Assembly (NCBI RefSeq): GCF_027925155.1
Contig: NZ_BSDY01000004.1
Location: 62,001-126,000, forward strand
Length of the DNA stretch: 64,000 nucleotides
Source of the DNA: Propionigenium maris DSM 9537
GTDB taxonomy: Bacteria; Fusobacteriota; Fusobacteriia; Fusobacteriales; Fusobacteriaceae
Direction of reading: 5' to 3'
This document shows positions 35,423-45,047 of the stretch, piece by piece. Both the position numbers and the translations under genes were made by a program. Each line of letters opens with the position of its first letter. Positions within the stretch are counted from its first letter, which is position 1. Below the pieces are notes generated by a model, which made no database searches, had not been told where the DNA came from, and saw nothing but the letters and a program-made list of their open reading frames with translations.

Positions 35423-35438
35423 ATAAGTTCTTTAAGAT

Positions 35439-36866
35439 TTAGTCTGCCAGTGCGTCGGCTTTTAATTCCTTTGCAGTTTCCTCATCTAGTGCCTCCATAG
35501 TGATTCCTGTATATCCGTAGAATACAGAGATTACTGGGTTTAATAGATTTAGGAAACAGTATGGTACATATATCCATGGAGCTATTCCAAGAGTAGCTAT
35601 CATATATGCTCCACATGTGTTCCATGGAATAAGTGGTGATGTCAGAGTACCTGAATCCTCAAGAGCTCTTGAAAGGTTCTTAGGATGTAGTCCTCTGTCA
35701 GTATAAGCATTCTTAAACATTCTTCCAGGTACAACTATAGATAGGTACTGGTCTCCTGCTACTGTATTTACAAACATAGGAGTAAGCACTGTAGATAGTA
35801 CTAGCTTACCTGTAGTGTTTGCTCTCTTTAGTATAACTGCTGCAACAGCTCCTAGCATTCCTGTTCTCTCCATTACTCCACCAAAGAACAGAGCACAGAT
35901 AATAAGGGAGATTGTCCACATCATACTGTCCATTCCACCTCTAGATAGTAGAGAGTCAACCATCTCGTTTCCTGTAGCAGATTCAAAACCATAGTGTAGA
36001 GCTCCAAATACATCTCCTACACTAGCTCCCTGGAACATCATTGCAAAGATTCCTCCAAGTAGTGCCCCACCAAATAATCCTGGTACAGCTGGTACCTTCT
36101 TTACTACCATTGCTATTGTAAGAACTGGTACTAGGAATAGTACTGGGTTGATGTTAAAGTTTCCAGAAAGAGTTCCTAGGATCTCATTTATTGAGTTTAT
36201 ATCAAGAGCTGCCCCTGCATACTTCATTCCAAGGAAAGCAAATAATACTAATGAGATAATGAAACTTGGTGTTGTTGTGTAAAGCATGTGTCTAATGTGA
36301 TCGAATAACTTCGCCCCTGCCATTGCTGGTGCTAGGTTAGTTGTGTCTGAAAGTGGTGAAAGCTTGTCACCCATATACGCTCCAGATATGATAGCTCCCG
36401 CTGTCATCTGAGGAGGAATTCCAAGACCTGTTCCAACTCCCATAAGTGCAATACCTACTGTAGCTGCTGTACTCCATGAGCTTCCAGTAGCAATAGAAAC
36501 TATAGCACATATAATAAGTGTTGCTGGTAGAAATATTGCCGGAGATATAATTTTAAGACCATAAAATATCATAGTTGGTACTACTCCAGAAAGTATCCAC
36601 GTTCCAACTACCATCCCTATAATCATAAGGATCAATATTGCTTCCATCGACATCTTTATTGTATCTACTACACCCTCTTGTATATTTTTCCACTTATAAC
36701 CCAGTCCAAATACAGCTACTCCAGCAGCTACTATTCCAGACATGAAGATTGGAAGGTGTGGATCTAACCCTGCAAATTGAATTGCATAAACCAAAGATCC
36801 AATCAAAAACGTTAATGGTATCAGTGCATGGGACAACTTTGTTTCCTTTACGGTACTCGAACTCAT
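35439..36866 (-). CDS. lysW: NhaC-family transporter, predicted lysine transporter (LysW type)
   Basis: 475 residues from the ATG behind AAGGGAGTG. NhaC family: YAIQFAGLDPHLPIFMSGIVAAG, IVSIATGSSWSTAATVGIALMGVG, GAIISGAYMGDKLSPLSDTTNLAPA and GVMERTGMLGAVAAVIL. NhaC proteins are Na+/H+ antiporters, but NhaC-family genes under lysine riboswitches were predicted by comparative genomics to be lysine transporters (LysW). A full lysine aptamer, terminator and consensus promoter precede this gene, so lysine transport is the better call. It stands beside the ornithine operon. Confidence 0.8.
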   Translation of the reverse strand: MSSSTVKETKLSHALIPLTFLIGSLVYAIQFAGLDPHLPIFMSGIVAAGVAVFGLGYKWKNIQEGVVDTIKMSMEAILILMIIGMVVGTWILSGVVPTMIFYGLKIISPAIFLPATLIICAIVSIATGSSWSTAATVGIALMGVGTGLGIPPQMTAGAIISGAYMGDKLSPLSDTTNLAPAMAGAKLFDHIRHMLYTTTPSFIISLVLFAFLGMKYAGAALDINSINEILGTLSGNFNINPVLFLVPVLTIAMVVKKVPAVPGLFGGALLGGIFAMMFQGASVGDVFGALHYGFESATGNEMVDSLLSRGGMDSMMWTISLIICALFFGGVMERTGMLGAVAAVILKRANTTGKLVLSTVLTPMFVNTVAGDQYLSIVVPGRMFKNAYTDRGLHPKNLSRALEDSGTLTSPLIPWNTCGAYMIATLGIAPWIYVPYCFLNLLNPVISVFYGYTGITMEALDEETAKELKADALAD

Positions 36867-36909
36867 CAAATCACTCCCTTTTTTATATGTTAAAACAATA
36901 AAAATTTTT

Positions 36910-36943
36910 AAAATAAAATAAGACCCCAACTACGGCGTCTTAT
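36910..36943 (-). terminator. Lysine-riboswitch terminator
   Basis: On the minus strand ATAAGACGCC pairs with GGGGTCTTAT, then TTTATTTT, between aptamer and gene. Confidence 0.75.
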
Positions 36944-36964
36944 ACATTAAATGAATAATATAAT

Positions 36965-37140
36965 CACCGATAGCTCACCATTAAAATTTAATGACAGTCA
37001 CATGGATCTTCTCCAATATGCCCAGGTACCAATCTTTAGAGCGATATAGTTCCTTCGGCAACAAAACCTTTCATATTTCTTCTCTGCCCCTCTAAAAGCT
37101 CCAAAATATTAGTAATTTTTGCTGCGACCTCTACCTAGTT
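36965..37140 (-). promoter_or_regulatory. Lysine riboswitch (L box) of the NhaC-family gene
   Basis: On the minus strand the L-box blocks appear in order: GGTAGAGGTCGC, TTGCCGAAGG, CCTGGGC, GTGACTGTCA and TGGTGAGCTATC. Together with promoter and terminator this is a complete OFF-type lysine riboswitch. Confidence 0.92.
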
Positions 37141-37167
37141 CTTTGCAATTTCTTATTTATAACATAC

Positions 37168-37196
37168 ATTATATCTATAAAACGTACATTTGTCAA
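37168..37196 (-). promoter_or_regulatory. Consensus sigma-70 promoter of the lysine riboswitch transcript
   Basis: On the minus strand a perfect TTGACA (37191-37196) and perfect TATAAT (37168-37173) with 17-base spacing. Confidence 0.92.
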
Positions 37197-37252
37197 TAAA
37201 AAAAACATTACAAGAACCTAGATAACTAAATTTTCATGATGAAGTAGTTCTT

Positions 37253-38323
37253 TTATTTTTCTATAAAATCCTTGCCTATATAATTTGATGTCATTGCTTT
37301 TAGTAGTGCTCCGTATTCCAGATCAAAGGACAGGATATCCCCTATTTCATAATTATTTTCACTTTCCTCTACATCCATTATCAGGTGGTCACTGCTGGCC
37401 CCTATAACTGTTATATTAGGATCTCTTGGGATAAGGCCGTCTGGATCTATATCCTGCCTCCCCACTGCCAGTATAGCTCTCCTTCTTACTCCCCTATCCT
37501 CAAACTGAGGCTTGTTTCCAAAGGCATCCATCCCTATCTCACCGGTCGGAATGGACGGTTTACTCTTGAGCTCTATTATTTCAGCTTCAAGTACATAGGA
37601 ATCTGAACTAGCTCCCTCTACCCTCTCACCGTAGGCAGTTTCCCTTCCAAGAAGTATAGCTTCTCCCAGTCTCAGATTATTTATTCCCTCTGGCATCCTT
37701 CCCTCATCTATAAGGTAGAGGCTGCTGGAATTCCCTCCTGATATTATTTCTAAGTTTATTCCGTATTCCTTTTTTATTACTTCAGCCAGGTTAAGCAGCT
37801 CTCCCAGGTTGCCCTCACTTGGAATTACTCCCCCATAACATGTGAGGTTTACTCCCAGTCCTGCCAAGCTTATGTTATCTAGCTTTACCACTTCATCTAC
37901 CACTGTCCTCAGGTCCTCTGGCAGGATCCCCTCTCTCAGGTCCCCCAGCTCCACCATAAGGATTATCTTATGTATCCTTTCCAACTTTCCTGCAGCCACA
38001 TCTATGGCTCTTATTGTCTCTATCTCAGAGTTAAGACTTATATCCACCAGCCTTACAAGATCATCGATCTCAGACTTCATAGGCAGTCTAAGCAGCACCT
38101 TGGGAACCTGATATTCTGCCACCTTTTTAATGTTGTCTATTCTGGAGTCTGCTATATAGGATATTCCTCCCTTTACCATAGCTTCCACCACTCTAGGCTC
38201 TGCACAGAATGCCTTGGTTACCCCCATGATACTCAGGTTGTTACTGCTACACTTTTCCACCAGGAGTTTTGTATTCATCTCCACTTTATGTAAATCTATT
38301 ACTACTCTGGGATATCTATTCAA
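37253..38323 (-). CDS. orr: Ornithine racemase (PLP, alanine-racemase fold)
   Basis: 356 residues. N-terminal PLP barrel beginning RYPRVVIDLHKVEMNTKLL with the lysine in IMGVTKAFCA as Schiff-base residue, SGGNSSSLYLI for phosphate binding, and a C-terminal beta domain with GVRRRAILAVGRQDI. Converts L-ornithine to D-ornithine, the substrate of the aminomutase. It is the last gene of the ornithine operon, and its product feeds OraSE encoded just upstream. Confidence 0.93.
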   Translation of the reverse strand: MNRYPRVVIDLHKVEMNTKLLVEKCSSNNLSIMGVTKAFCAEPRVVEAMVKGGISYIADSRIDNIKKVAEYQVPKVLLRLPMKSEIDDLVRLVDISLNSEIETIRAIDVAAGKLERIHKIILMVELGDLREGILPEDLRTVVDEVVKLDNISLAGLGVNLTCYGGVIPSEGNLGELLNLAEVIKKEYGINLEIISGGNSSSLYLIDEGRMPEGINNLRLGEAILLGRETAYGERVEGASSDSYVLEAEIIELKSKPSIPTGEIGMDAFGNKPQFEDRGVRRRAILAVGRQDIDPDGLIPRDPNITVIGASSDHLIMDVEESENNYEIGDILSFDLEYGALLKAMTSNYIGKDFIEK

Positions 38324-38338
38324 AGAGCATCCCTCCTT

Positions 38339-39709
38339 TTAATCGATTTCTAAGCTTCTCTTTAGCAGGATAAGGGCAGCTTCCTTATTTACCTTGGACA
38401 GTACTCCAAGAGATGCCATGATATAGTCATTATCTATGGCGATTGATGCTTCTGAAGTAGGAAGAAGCTTATCTCCCTTGTTTGACAGGGCTATCTTCTT
38501 TAGAATCTCTCTTCTAGCTGGAAGTCTTGTCAAGGCTCCTCCAGTTCCAACTATCCACTTTACTCCAGTAAGATCCTTACCTACAGCCAGGGTTCTTGTT
38601 GTCCCTCCAAAGTAGGTTTTAAATCCTCCTGCATGTCTGTCTGCCGATATTTTTACTGCTGTACAAGTAAGCTTTTCTACAAATTCCAGTTCCTTCTTAG
38701 TTTTTGGAATCGCCTTATATTCTAACATTAATTCCTCTAACTTATCCACTGTAAGGGCTAACTTCTCTCCCAGCTTCTCCCTGCCTATCATTCCAACTAT
38801 ATTTTCCATATTTACGTAGACTCCGAGATCTCCCTCCACCGTTCTCTTAGCTTCTGGTTCTGGATCCAGGAGTATTCTGTTTATCTCATCTGTCCCAGCT
38901 GTTACAGAGTGAATATCTGTAGTAGCTCCTCCCACATCTATGGTTATCAGATCCCCTATATCCTCCTTGAGTATCTTTGAAGCCTCCATTACAGCTCCAG
39001 GTGTAGGGATTATAGGCCCTGAAACCAATTCTCTTACCCGGCTCATTCCCGGCGCATGGGTTATATGCTCCTCAAATACATCCTGTATAACCTTTCTTGT
39101 TGGTTCTACATTGAGAGTATCTATCTTTGGGTATACATTGTCCACAAGATAGAGAAGCTCCTCCTTTCCATACTCCCTGAATATAAGCCTTACTTCCTCC
39201 TGGTTTTCTACATTTCCTCCGTAGATCACAGGAACCTCCAGGGGAAGCTTAGCTATAGCCTCTGCATTGTATAGGGCTGTATCCCTCTCTCCATAATCCA
39301 CTCCTCCTGCGACGAGGATTATATTGGGAGATATCTCCATTATCTTGGCCAGGTCTGTTCTCCTGAGCTTTCCTGCAGTTACCATGTGAAGGTTAGCTCC
39401 GGCCCCTAGAGCTGCTTCCTTGGCTGCCTTCACAGTCATATCATATACCAGACCGTGAACAGTCATCTTTAGCCCCCCTGCAGCACTGCTTGTAGCCAGA
39501 AGTTCATCGTATTCCAGACTCTCAACCTCAAGGTTTGCCTCCAGATCCTTTATGGCATTAGCAAGCCCTATATTTACATCCCCTTCAAGGACAGTGGTAC
39601 TCCACTGTCCCTGACCTATAAAATGGGGATCTTCTGTATCCAGTCCTACAAAGGCATTTACCACAGTGGTGGTACTTCCTATCTCTGCCACCAATACATC
39701 TACTTTCAT
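38339..39709 (-). CDS. MutL/GlmL-like ATPase, probable reactivator of the ornithine aminomutase
   Basis: 456 residues of the actin-like ATPase group: VLVAEIGSTTTVVNAF (phosphate 1), NIILVAGGVDYGERDTALYNAEAIAKL, LITIDVGGATTDIHSV (phosphate 2) and WIVGTGGALTRLP. GlmL/MutL proteins accompany B12-dependent mutases such as glutamate mutase and are thought to chaperone or reactivate them. Placement directly after oraE makes OraSE its client (inference). Confidence 0.9.
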   Translation of the reverse strand: MKVDVLVAEIGSTTTVVNAFVGLDTEDPHFIGQGQWSTTVLEGDVNIGLANAIKDLEANLEVESLEYDELLATSSAAGGLKMTVHGLVYDMTVKAAKEAALGAGANLHMVTAGKLRRTDLAKIMEISPNIILVAGGVDYGERDTALYNAEAIAKLPLEVPVIYGGNVENQEEVRLIFREYGKEELLYLVDNVYPKIDTLNVEPTRKVIQDVFEEHITHAPGMSRVRELVSGPIIPTPGAVMEASKILKEDIGDLITIDVGGATTDIHSVTAGTDEINRILLDPEPEAKRTVEGDLGVYVNMENIVGMIGREKLGEKLALTVDKLEELMLEYKAIPKTKKELEFVEKLTCTAVKISADRHAGGFKTYFGGTTRTLAVGKDLTGVKWIVGTGGALTRLPARREILKKIALSNKGDKLLPTSEASIAIDNDYIMASLGVLSKVNKEAALILLKRSLEID

Positions 39710-39748
39710 AAGAACCCATCACCACCTCTTTAAAGATCTACTGCCTTT

Positions 39749-41968
39749 TTAACCTTCCCACTGGCCGCTTTCAATGAGCTCCTTCTTTCTCTTAACAAAG
39801 AATGTAGCTACATTTACTCCCTTGTCGTGCTTTCCAAATCCTTCATCCATTCCCTGCTCCCTTGCAAGTTCAGGAGTTACCTGAGTTCCTCCAGCACAGA
39901 TTATTACCTTGTCTCTGATTCCCTTCTCTATTGCTAGCTCATGAAGTCTCTTCATGTTTTTATAGTGGATATCATCGTGAGAGATGATAGTAGAGGCTAG
40001 TATTACATCTGCATTGAGTTCTACAGCTGCATCGATAAGCTTCTCACAAGGTACGGAAGTTCCTAGGTACTCCACTTCCATTCCGAACTTCTCTATTCCT
40101 CCGTGCTTTATATCTATTACTTCTCTTAGACCTACTGAGTGCTCATCCTCTCCCACAGTAGCTGCTACGATCTTAAATGGATGCTCATCCACAAACTTTC
40201 TTATCTCATCGTCTGTCATTACCTCTGGCTTTGGAGGAATTACAAGGTCGTTAAGGTCTATGTGGAAGTCCACCTTACCCTTTAACTGTACCCTTGTTCC
40301 CTCGCTTGGATGCATCATCTCTGAGTGAATCACCTCTGGCTCAACTAGGTTCATCTTCTTAGCAAACTCTACCGCTGCAAACTCAGCTGTTCTCTGCTCT
40401 ACTGGCAGGAATACCTCTATCTGTACAGTACCGTCTGCCAGCCACTCTACCTCTGGCTTCACAAGGTTGGAGTTTCTGTAAGCTTCAGTCTCCTCCATTC
40501 TTGTATTTACATTGTCCACCTCATCCAGCTCATCTATATAGACGATCTTAGATGGAACTTCAAGGGTAGAACCTCCGATAAGTTCAGCTGGATTTTCAGC
40601 ATTTCCTCCATACTGCTCCACATTGTTGTCTCCGTAGTGGGCTGTTACTGGAGCCATGTAGTCTGCCTCTCTCTTATATACAGCTCCTGCTCCTACTCCG
40701 CCTTCCTGCTTTCTTCCGATTCCGTCTCCGTTTCTCTCTGGATAGTATCCTGAGTCAACAAAGAATCCCTTCTCCACTGCTTCAAAGTATCCGTCAGCTT
40801 CTAAGATCTCCTCCATGAATAGAACTGCTCTCTCCTTAAGCTCCCTAACTTTTTCAGGAAGGAACCCTTCAGTTTTCAGCTCCACCATATCCATAAGGCT
40901 GTCCATTCCCACAAGGGTCTGCTTAGCTGTGTCACAAGCCTCTATATTGTATACATGCCAAGGAACATTTCTTCCTTCATCTGGAGTTATTGTAGACTGA
41001 ATATCTGCACTTGTAAGTCTAGAGATAAGCATATTCATAACGTGAGTTACTGTAGCTTCTCTGGAAGATGAAGTTATATATTTGGTATTCATCTGAGCTC
41101 TCATCTTATACTCAGAGAAGAAGTCTCTTAGAGCTACTGCATATGGTAGGTCAAGCTTCATACAAGGTGCCGGAGCCGATGTAGGAGGTACTGTTGAAAG
41201 ACAGATATTTTCCTTCTTGATCCCCACCTTGTAAGAGAAGATAGAGTTCAGTGCGTGCTGCACCATAAGTTCTGGCATTACCTTCCATGCTTCTCTAGCT
41301 GTAGCGTTGGCATTGTGCGCTCCGTCTATTTGAGCCATATCAGACCATGCCATAAGCTTCTTAGATTCCGCTGCATCTATAAATGATCTTACCATGTTTA
41401 CATTTCTATAGAGTACGTTGTACTGAGGATCCTGGTGAGCTCCGTTTACACCTTCCTCAGCAAACATTACTGCGATGTCTGGACCTGCTACTCCACTTAC
41501 ATATGAGTGATAGTTGATAGGTCTTCCTACCTCATCCTCTATAAGATCGCAGGCCTTTCTGTGTGCCCTTACCTGTTTTCTGGTAATAGGTACCCCTCCG
41601 ATTCCCTGAGGAGATCCCTCTATAAGACCGTCAAAGTGAGACTGTCCCGCTGTTCTTATTACCATCAGGTGGTCCGCTCCGTGCCATGCAGCCATCCTCA
41701 TTCTTCTTATATCATCCTCAAATCTACCAGAAGCTATCTCTGTAGTGATTGTGTTGTTTGGCTGAGGATCGATATTGTCAAAGTACTTTGCTGCAGGAAT
41801 TCCTATTCCGTTCTTCAGTGAAGGACTGCAGTCCTTTAACTCAAAGGCACCTACCTTAAGGTTGTCTACCTTCTCTCTCCATGCCCATCCCCTTCTCTTA
41901 GGTGTATAGCTTTCAAGGTCTGAGAGAATATTTCTTACATCCATCTTTTCATTGGCCTTAAGTTTCAT
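39749..41968 (-). CDS. oraE: D-ornithine 4,5-aminomutase, large (B12/PLP) subunit
   Basis: 739 residues. The N-terminal TIM barrel carries the substrate/PLP region; the C-terminal Rossmann domain (about 610-735) has the cobalamin-binding pattern with DEHSVGLREVIDIKHGGIEKFG (the D-x-H-x-x-G type), LASTIISHDDIHYKNM and VIICAGGTQVTPE. Turns D-ornithine into (2R,4S)-2,4-diaminopentanoate by a radical mechanism. Coupled to oraS by a TAATG overlap. Confidence 0.96.
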   Translation of the reverse strand: MKLKANEKMDVRNILSDLESYTPKRRGWAWREKVDNLKVGAFELKDCSPSLKNGIGIPAAKYFDNIDPQPNNTITTEIASGRFEDDIRRMRMAAWHGADHLMVIRTAGQSHFDGLIEGSPQGIGGVPITRKQVRAHRKACDLIEDEVGRPINYHSYVSGVAGPDIAVMFAEEGVNGAHQDPQYNVLYRNVNMVRSFIDAAESKKLMAWSDMAQIDGAHNANATAREAWKVMPELMVQHALNSIFSYKVGIKKENICLSTVPPTSAPAPCMKLDLPYAVALRDFFSEYKMRAQMNTKYITSSSREATVTHVMNMLISRLTSADIQSTITPDEGRNVPWHVYNIEACDTAKQTLVGMDSLMDMVELKTEGFLPEKVRELKERAVLFMEEILEADGYFEAVEKGFFVDSGYYPERNGDGIGRKQEGGVGAGAVYKREADYMAPVTAHYGDNNVEQYGGNAENPAELIGGSTLEVPSKIVYIDELDEVDNVNTRMEETEAYRNSNLVKPEVEWLADGTVQIEVFLPVEQRTAEFAAVEFAKKMNLVEPEVIHSEMMHPSEGTRVQLKGKVDFHIDLNDLVIPPKPEVMTDDEIRKFVDEHPFKIVAATVGEDEHSVGLREVIDIKHGGIEKFGMEVEYLGTSVPCEKLIDAAVELNADVILASTIISHDDIHYKNMKRLHELAIEKGIRDKVIICAGGTQVTPELAREQGMDEGFGKHDKGVNVATFFVKRKKELIESGQWEG

Positions 41969-42345
41969 TATCTCTCACCTCCTTTGAATGTCTCTACCAG
42001 ATAGTCCCAGTGATTACCCTCTATCATCTGAACTCCAGCTTCCCTTATAGATAGGTTCTTATCCTTAGATACCCTGTAAACAAGGTGACCCACTCCGTGA
42101 CCCATAAGTCCCCTGTCTATTGCTCCGTCAACAAGAGGTTTTACCTCAAGACTGGAGAATCCCATTCTTAAAAGTACCGATCTCTCTATAGATGGTGTAG
42201 TGTGTGTTTTTGCCAGCTCCAGCATTGGATCTACTACCCTTCCAGCCAGCTCCCAGAATCTAGCCTTTAGCTCCTCATCTGATAGGTTTCTCAGATGTTC
42301 CCTTCTCTTATCAAAGTCATCACTTCTCTTTAAGTATCCTTTCAT
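41968..42345 (-). CDS. oraS: D-ornithine 4,5-aminomutase, small subunit
   Basis: 125 residues, all-helical and charged (DDFDKRREHLRNLSDEELKARFWELAGR...THTTPSIERSVLLRMGFSS), as known for OraS. Required partner of OraE. The stop codon shares a base with the oraE ATG. Confidence 0.95.
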   Translation of the reverse strand: MKGYLKRSDDFDKRREHLRNLSDEELKARFWELAGRVVDPMLELAKTHTTPSIERSVLLRMGFSSLEVKPLVDGAIDRGLMGHGVGHLVYRVSKDKNLSIREAGVQMIEGNHWDYLVETFKGGER

Positions 42346-42393
42346 CCTGCCCCCTTTTCTATCTCTACACTTTTCTTTTAAACTATAATTAAA

Positions 42394-43257
42394 CTACTGT
42401 GCCTCTATGCGCTTGATTAACTCATCCACATATTCAGCAGTTTCCTTTCTCTCCTCATAGAGAGGGTTGTACTCCACTATGTCCACGGAACTTATATTGT
42501 GGTTCCTGAACATGTACCTGAAGATCTCCTTCCCCTCCTCCCTGCTTATTCCGTCCTTAACTGGAGTGCTTACCCCTGTCACCTCAAGGGGATCCACTGA
42601 ATCCAGATCAAAACTGATGTGAATATCCAGGTTATTCTTAGCCAGAATCTCACTTGCCTCAGCAATACATACCTCAAACCCTCTTTCAGCTATCTCACTG
42701 TACTTATAGCATCTAACTCCAGCTTCATTGATAAGCTTCTCCTCATCTTCATCTAGAGACCTTATCCCAAAGAGCACTACATTTTCCACCTCAAGCTTAC
42801 TTCCCTCATAGTGACAGTTTGTAAGCTTATCCGTTCCATATCCTAAAGAAGCTGCTAGAGGCATCCCGTGGATGTGCCCAGATTCTGTAGTGTCCTCTGT
42901 GTTAAAGTCTCCATGGGCATCCACCCAAAGAACTCCTATCTTCTTCTCCTTGCTTACCCCTGCGATACTTCCAAGGGCTATAGCATGGTCTCCTCCCATA
43001 ATTATTGGAAGTTTACCCTCTCTCACCGATCTTTCCGTTCTCACAGCCAGTTCATTACAGGTTTTACTTATGGTATTTAAAAATTTCAGCTTCTTATTTC
43101 CAAAATCTTCTTTTTGAGGCTCTACCTCTACAATCTCTATCCTCTTCTCATACTCTGGACATATCTCCACCAGGCTCTCTATTCCATACTCTATTCCGCA
43201 CCTGCTAGCTCCATAGTGTAGAGGCACCCCTATTAAATCTATCTTTCTACCTTCCAT
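42394..43257 (-). CDS. rocF: Arginase
   Basis: 287 residues from the ATG behind AGGTGG (two GTG codons lie upstream in frame). Opens KIDLIGVPLHYGASRCGIEYG; manganese ligands in GGDHAIALGS, WVDAHGDFNT and SFDLDSVDP; substrate loop near SGHIHGMPLA. Splits arginine to ornithine and urea. Lying between ortB and oraS it makes this operon take arginine as well as ornithine. No urease is present in the window. Confidence 0.95.
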   Translation of the reverse strand: MEGRKIDLIGVPLHYGASRCGIEYGIESLVEICPEYEKRIEIVEVEPQKEDFGNKKLKFLNTISKTCNELAVRTERSVREGKLPIIMGGDHAIALGSIAGVSKEKKIGVLWVDAHGDFNTEDTTESGHIHGMPLAASLGYGTDKLTNCHYEGSKLEVENVVLFGIRSLDEDEEKLINEAGVRCYKYSEIAERGFEVCIAEASEILAKNNLDIHISFDLDSVDPLEVTGVSTPVKDGISREEGKEIFRYMFRNHNISSVDIVEYNPLYEERKETAEYVDELIKRIEAQ

Positions 43258-43290
43258 ATCCACCACCTGTTGTTACTTTTTTTATTTGCC

Positions 43291-43318
43291 GGGGAGCTCC
43301 TTTTATTTGAAGCTCCCC
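43291..43318 (-). other. Intercistronic hairpin between ortB and arginase
   Basis: GGGGAGCT (43311-43318 on the minus strand) pairs with AGCTCCCC (43291-43297 region), a strong 8-bp stem. No U run follows on the minus strand, so it looks like an RNA-processing or stability element, not a terminator. Confidence 0.55.
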
Positions 43319-43329
43319 GTCTATTCCTT

Positions 43330-44733
43330 TTACTTAAGGGACTCTATTACTTCCATTACAAATTCCTCATTGGAACCTGTATCCTCTGCTAAAAACTCGA
43401 TATCCCTTCCGCTGACTTCACTTACTGTTGCCAGGGCATTTTTTATGAGAGATCTTCTTATCTTGTCCATATCCAGATCCACTGTCTTTATAAGTCTTGG
43501 ATCCTCTGGAAGCACGATGCTCTCTCCTGGTATCTCCTCTGCAGGGTTCCCAAAGTGTATATTTATACCATTTTCCCTTGCAAATGACAACTGTGGTCCT
43601 ATGTGCTTACCTGCTCCTGTATACTCTGTTTCCTGTACCACTATTATCTCATCCTCATTCATCTCCTGAGCCAATGAAAATGCTGCTGCTAGAGATGTGT
43701 TTCCAGCTGGTCCCCTCTCAAGACCCTCTAGCTGAGCCAGGGCTTCAGTCATATAGAATACCTCTCCCTGGTTAACAGTTACATACCTGTCCATATATCT
43801 CAGTGGTCTTGCTGCAGATCTCGGTACATCGGATCTGTCTGGCCATGTACAGAATGGGATTCCAAATCCAGTATGACCAGTGGTAAATGACTTCTTGTTA
43901 AATTGAGTGTCACTTGCCATGTGAAGTCCCTTAAGATTCACGCTGGCTCCAACAACCTTAGTGTCTACAGCTCCTATCTTTCTAAGTCCCCTTGCTGTAC
44001 CTGTGAGGTTTCCTCCCCCGGCATTGGTACAAACAACGGTCTCTGGATACTTTCCAGTCATATCCTTTACCTGGTTAGCAAGCTCCCATCCAAGAGTCTC
44101 TACCCCTGCAATACCAAATGGAGTATAGAGGGATGCATTGAAGTATCCTGTCTCCTCTAGAAGTTTTAAGAAGGTGTAGAAGAGTTCAGGACCTACACTT
44201 AGCTGTACTACCTCAGCACCGTAAGCCTCACACTTTCTTGCCTTCTCTACTATCTCAGGTTGTCCGTGTCCCTTGGAGTCGTAGCACTCCTGAACTATGA
44301 TACACTTAAGCCCCTGCATAGCTGCCTGGGATGCCACTGCTGCCCCGTAGTTTCCACTGGTAGCTGCAATTACTCCCTTAAAGCCGTTTTTCTTTGCATG
44401 GTACACAGCGTTTGCTGCTCTTCTTGCCTTGAAGGATCCCGATGGATTACTTGCCTCATCCTTTAAGAATATCCTTGCTCCCTTTCCCTCTGGAGCATAT
44501 TTTCTGGCAAGGGCTGTGAGGTTTTTCAGTTCCAGTACTGGAGTATTTCCAACCCCCACAGATCTCTGGATATCTATCATCTCCTCCAGAGTATAACCTG
44601 TCTCCACCATCATCTTCTCATAGTCGAAGGTCAGTCCCTCTCCCTCAAATCTGCTGTAATCTATTCCCAGGGCATTTTTCATTATCTCATTACTTCTGCC
44701 CATTACTCCCTTATAGGACATATCCTTTTCCAC
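43330..44733 (-). CDS. ortB: 2-amino-4-oxopentanoate thiolase, beta subunit
   Basis: 467 residues, a PLP enzyme of the threonine synthase/tryptophan synthase-beta type: NPSGSFKARRAANAVYHAKKNG with the Schiff-base lysine, VIAATSGNYGAAVASQA and VVCTNAGGGNLTGTARGL. With OrtA it cleaves 2-amino-4-oxopentanoate with CoA to acetyl-CoA and D-alanine. GTG start behind GGAGGTGA, overlapping the ortA stop codon (TAGTG). Confidence 0.95.
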   Translation of the reverse strand: MEKDMSYKGVMGRSNEIMKNALGIDYSRFEGEGLTFDYEKMMVETGYTLEEMIDIQRSVGVGNTPVLELKNLTALARKYAPEGKGARIFLKDEASNPSGSFKARRAANAVYHAKKNGFKGVIAATSGNYGAAVASQAAMQGLKCIIVQECYDSKGHGQPEIVEKARKCEAYGAEVVQLSVGPELFYTFLKLLEETGYFNASLYTPFGIAGVETLGWELANQVKDMTGKYPETVVCTNAGGGNLTGTARGLRKIGAVDTKVVGASVNLKGLHMASDTQFNKKSFTTGHTGFGIPFCTWPDRSDVPRSAARPLRYMDRYVTVNQGEVFYMTEALAQLEGLERGPAGNTSLAAAFSLAQEMNEDEIIVVQETEYTGAGKHIGPQLSFARENGINIHFGNPAEEIPGESIVLPEDPRLIKTVDLDMDKIRRSLIKNALATVSEVSGRDIEFLAEDTGSNEEFVMEVIESLK

Positions 44734-45035
44734 TAGCAGTCACCTCCAAAGAGTATTCCTCTAAGTTGCTTTCCGATCTCTAAGATCTCAGGGATATTCT
44801 TTCCAAAGGAGTGATCGTAGCATGGTTCTACCTCTACCAGCTCACCAGCCACTCTTCTGCCAGTTACTGTTTCCACCTCTACTCTCTCTCCTACCTTGCC
44901 ATCCTCTGTGATGAATCCCTTTACCCACATCTCAAGGGGTACCTTGGAGGTATCTTCAGGCACCTGAGGAGCTCTTTCCTCTGAGGTCAATACTATGTTA
45001 TATATCTTTACCCAGTCACCCTTTCTAGCTAACAT
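44733..45035 (-). CDS. ortA: 2-amino-4-oxopentanoate thiolase, alpha subunit
   Basis: 100 residues with the OrtA pattern: GDWVKIYNIVLTSEERAPQVPEDT, PLEMWVKGFI, and VEPCYDHSFGKNIPEI. Small partner of OrtB. It follows ord by 12 bases. Confidence 0.95.
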   Translation of the reverse strand: MLARKGDWVKIYNIVLTSEERAPQVPEDTSKVPLEMWVKGFITEDGKVGERVEVETVTGRRVAGELVEVEPCYDHSFGKNIPEILEIGKQLRGILFGGDC

Positions 45036-45047
45036 ATTGCGTCCTCC

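Noticed and set aside
35439-36866. Plain Na+/H+ antiporter annotation for the NhaC-family gene
   Set aside because: The family fits, but the lysine riboswitch in its leader makes lysine transport the better-supported role.
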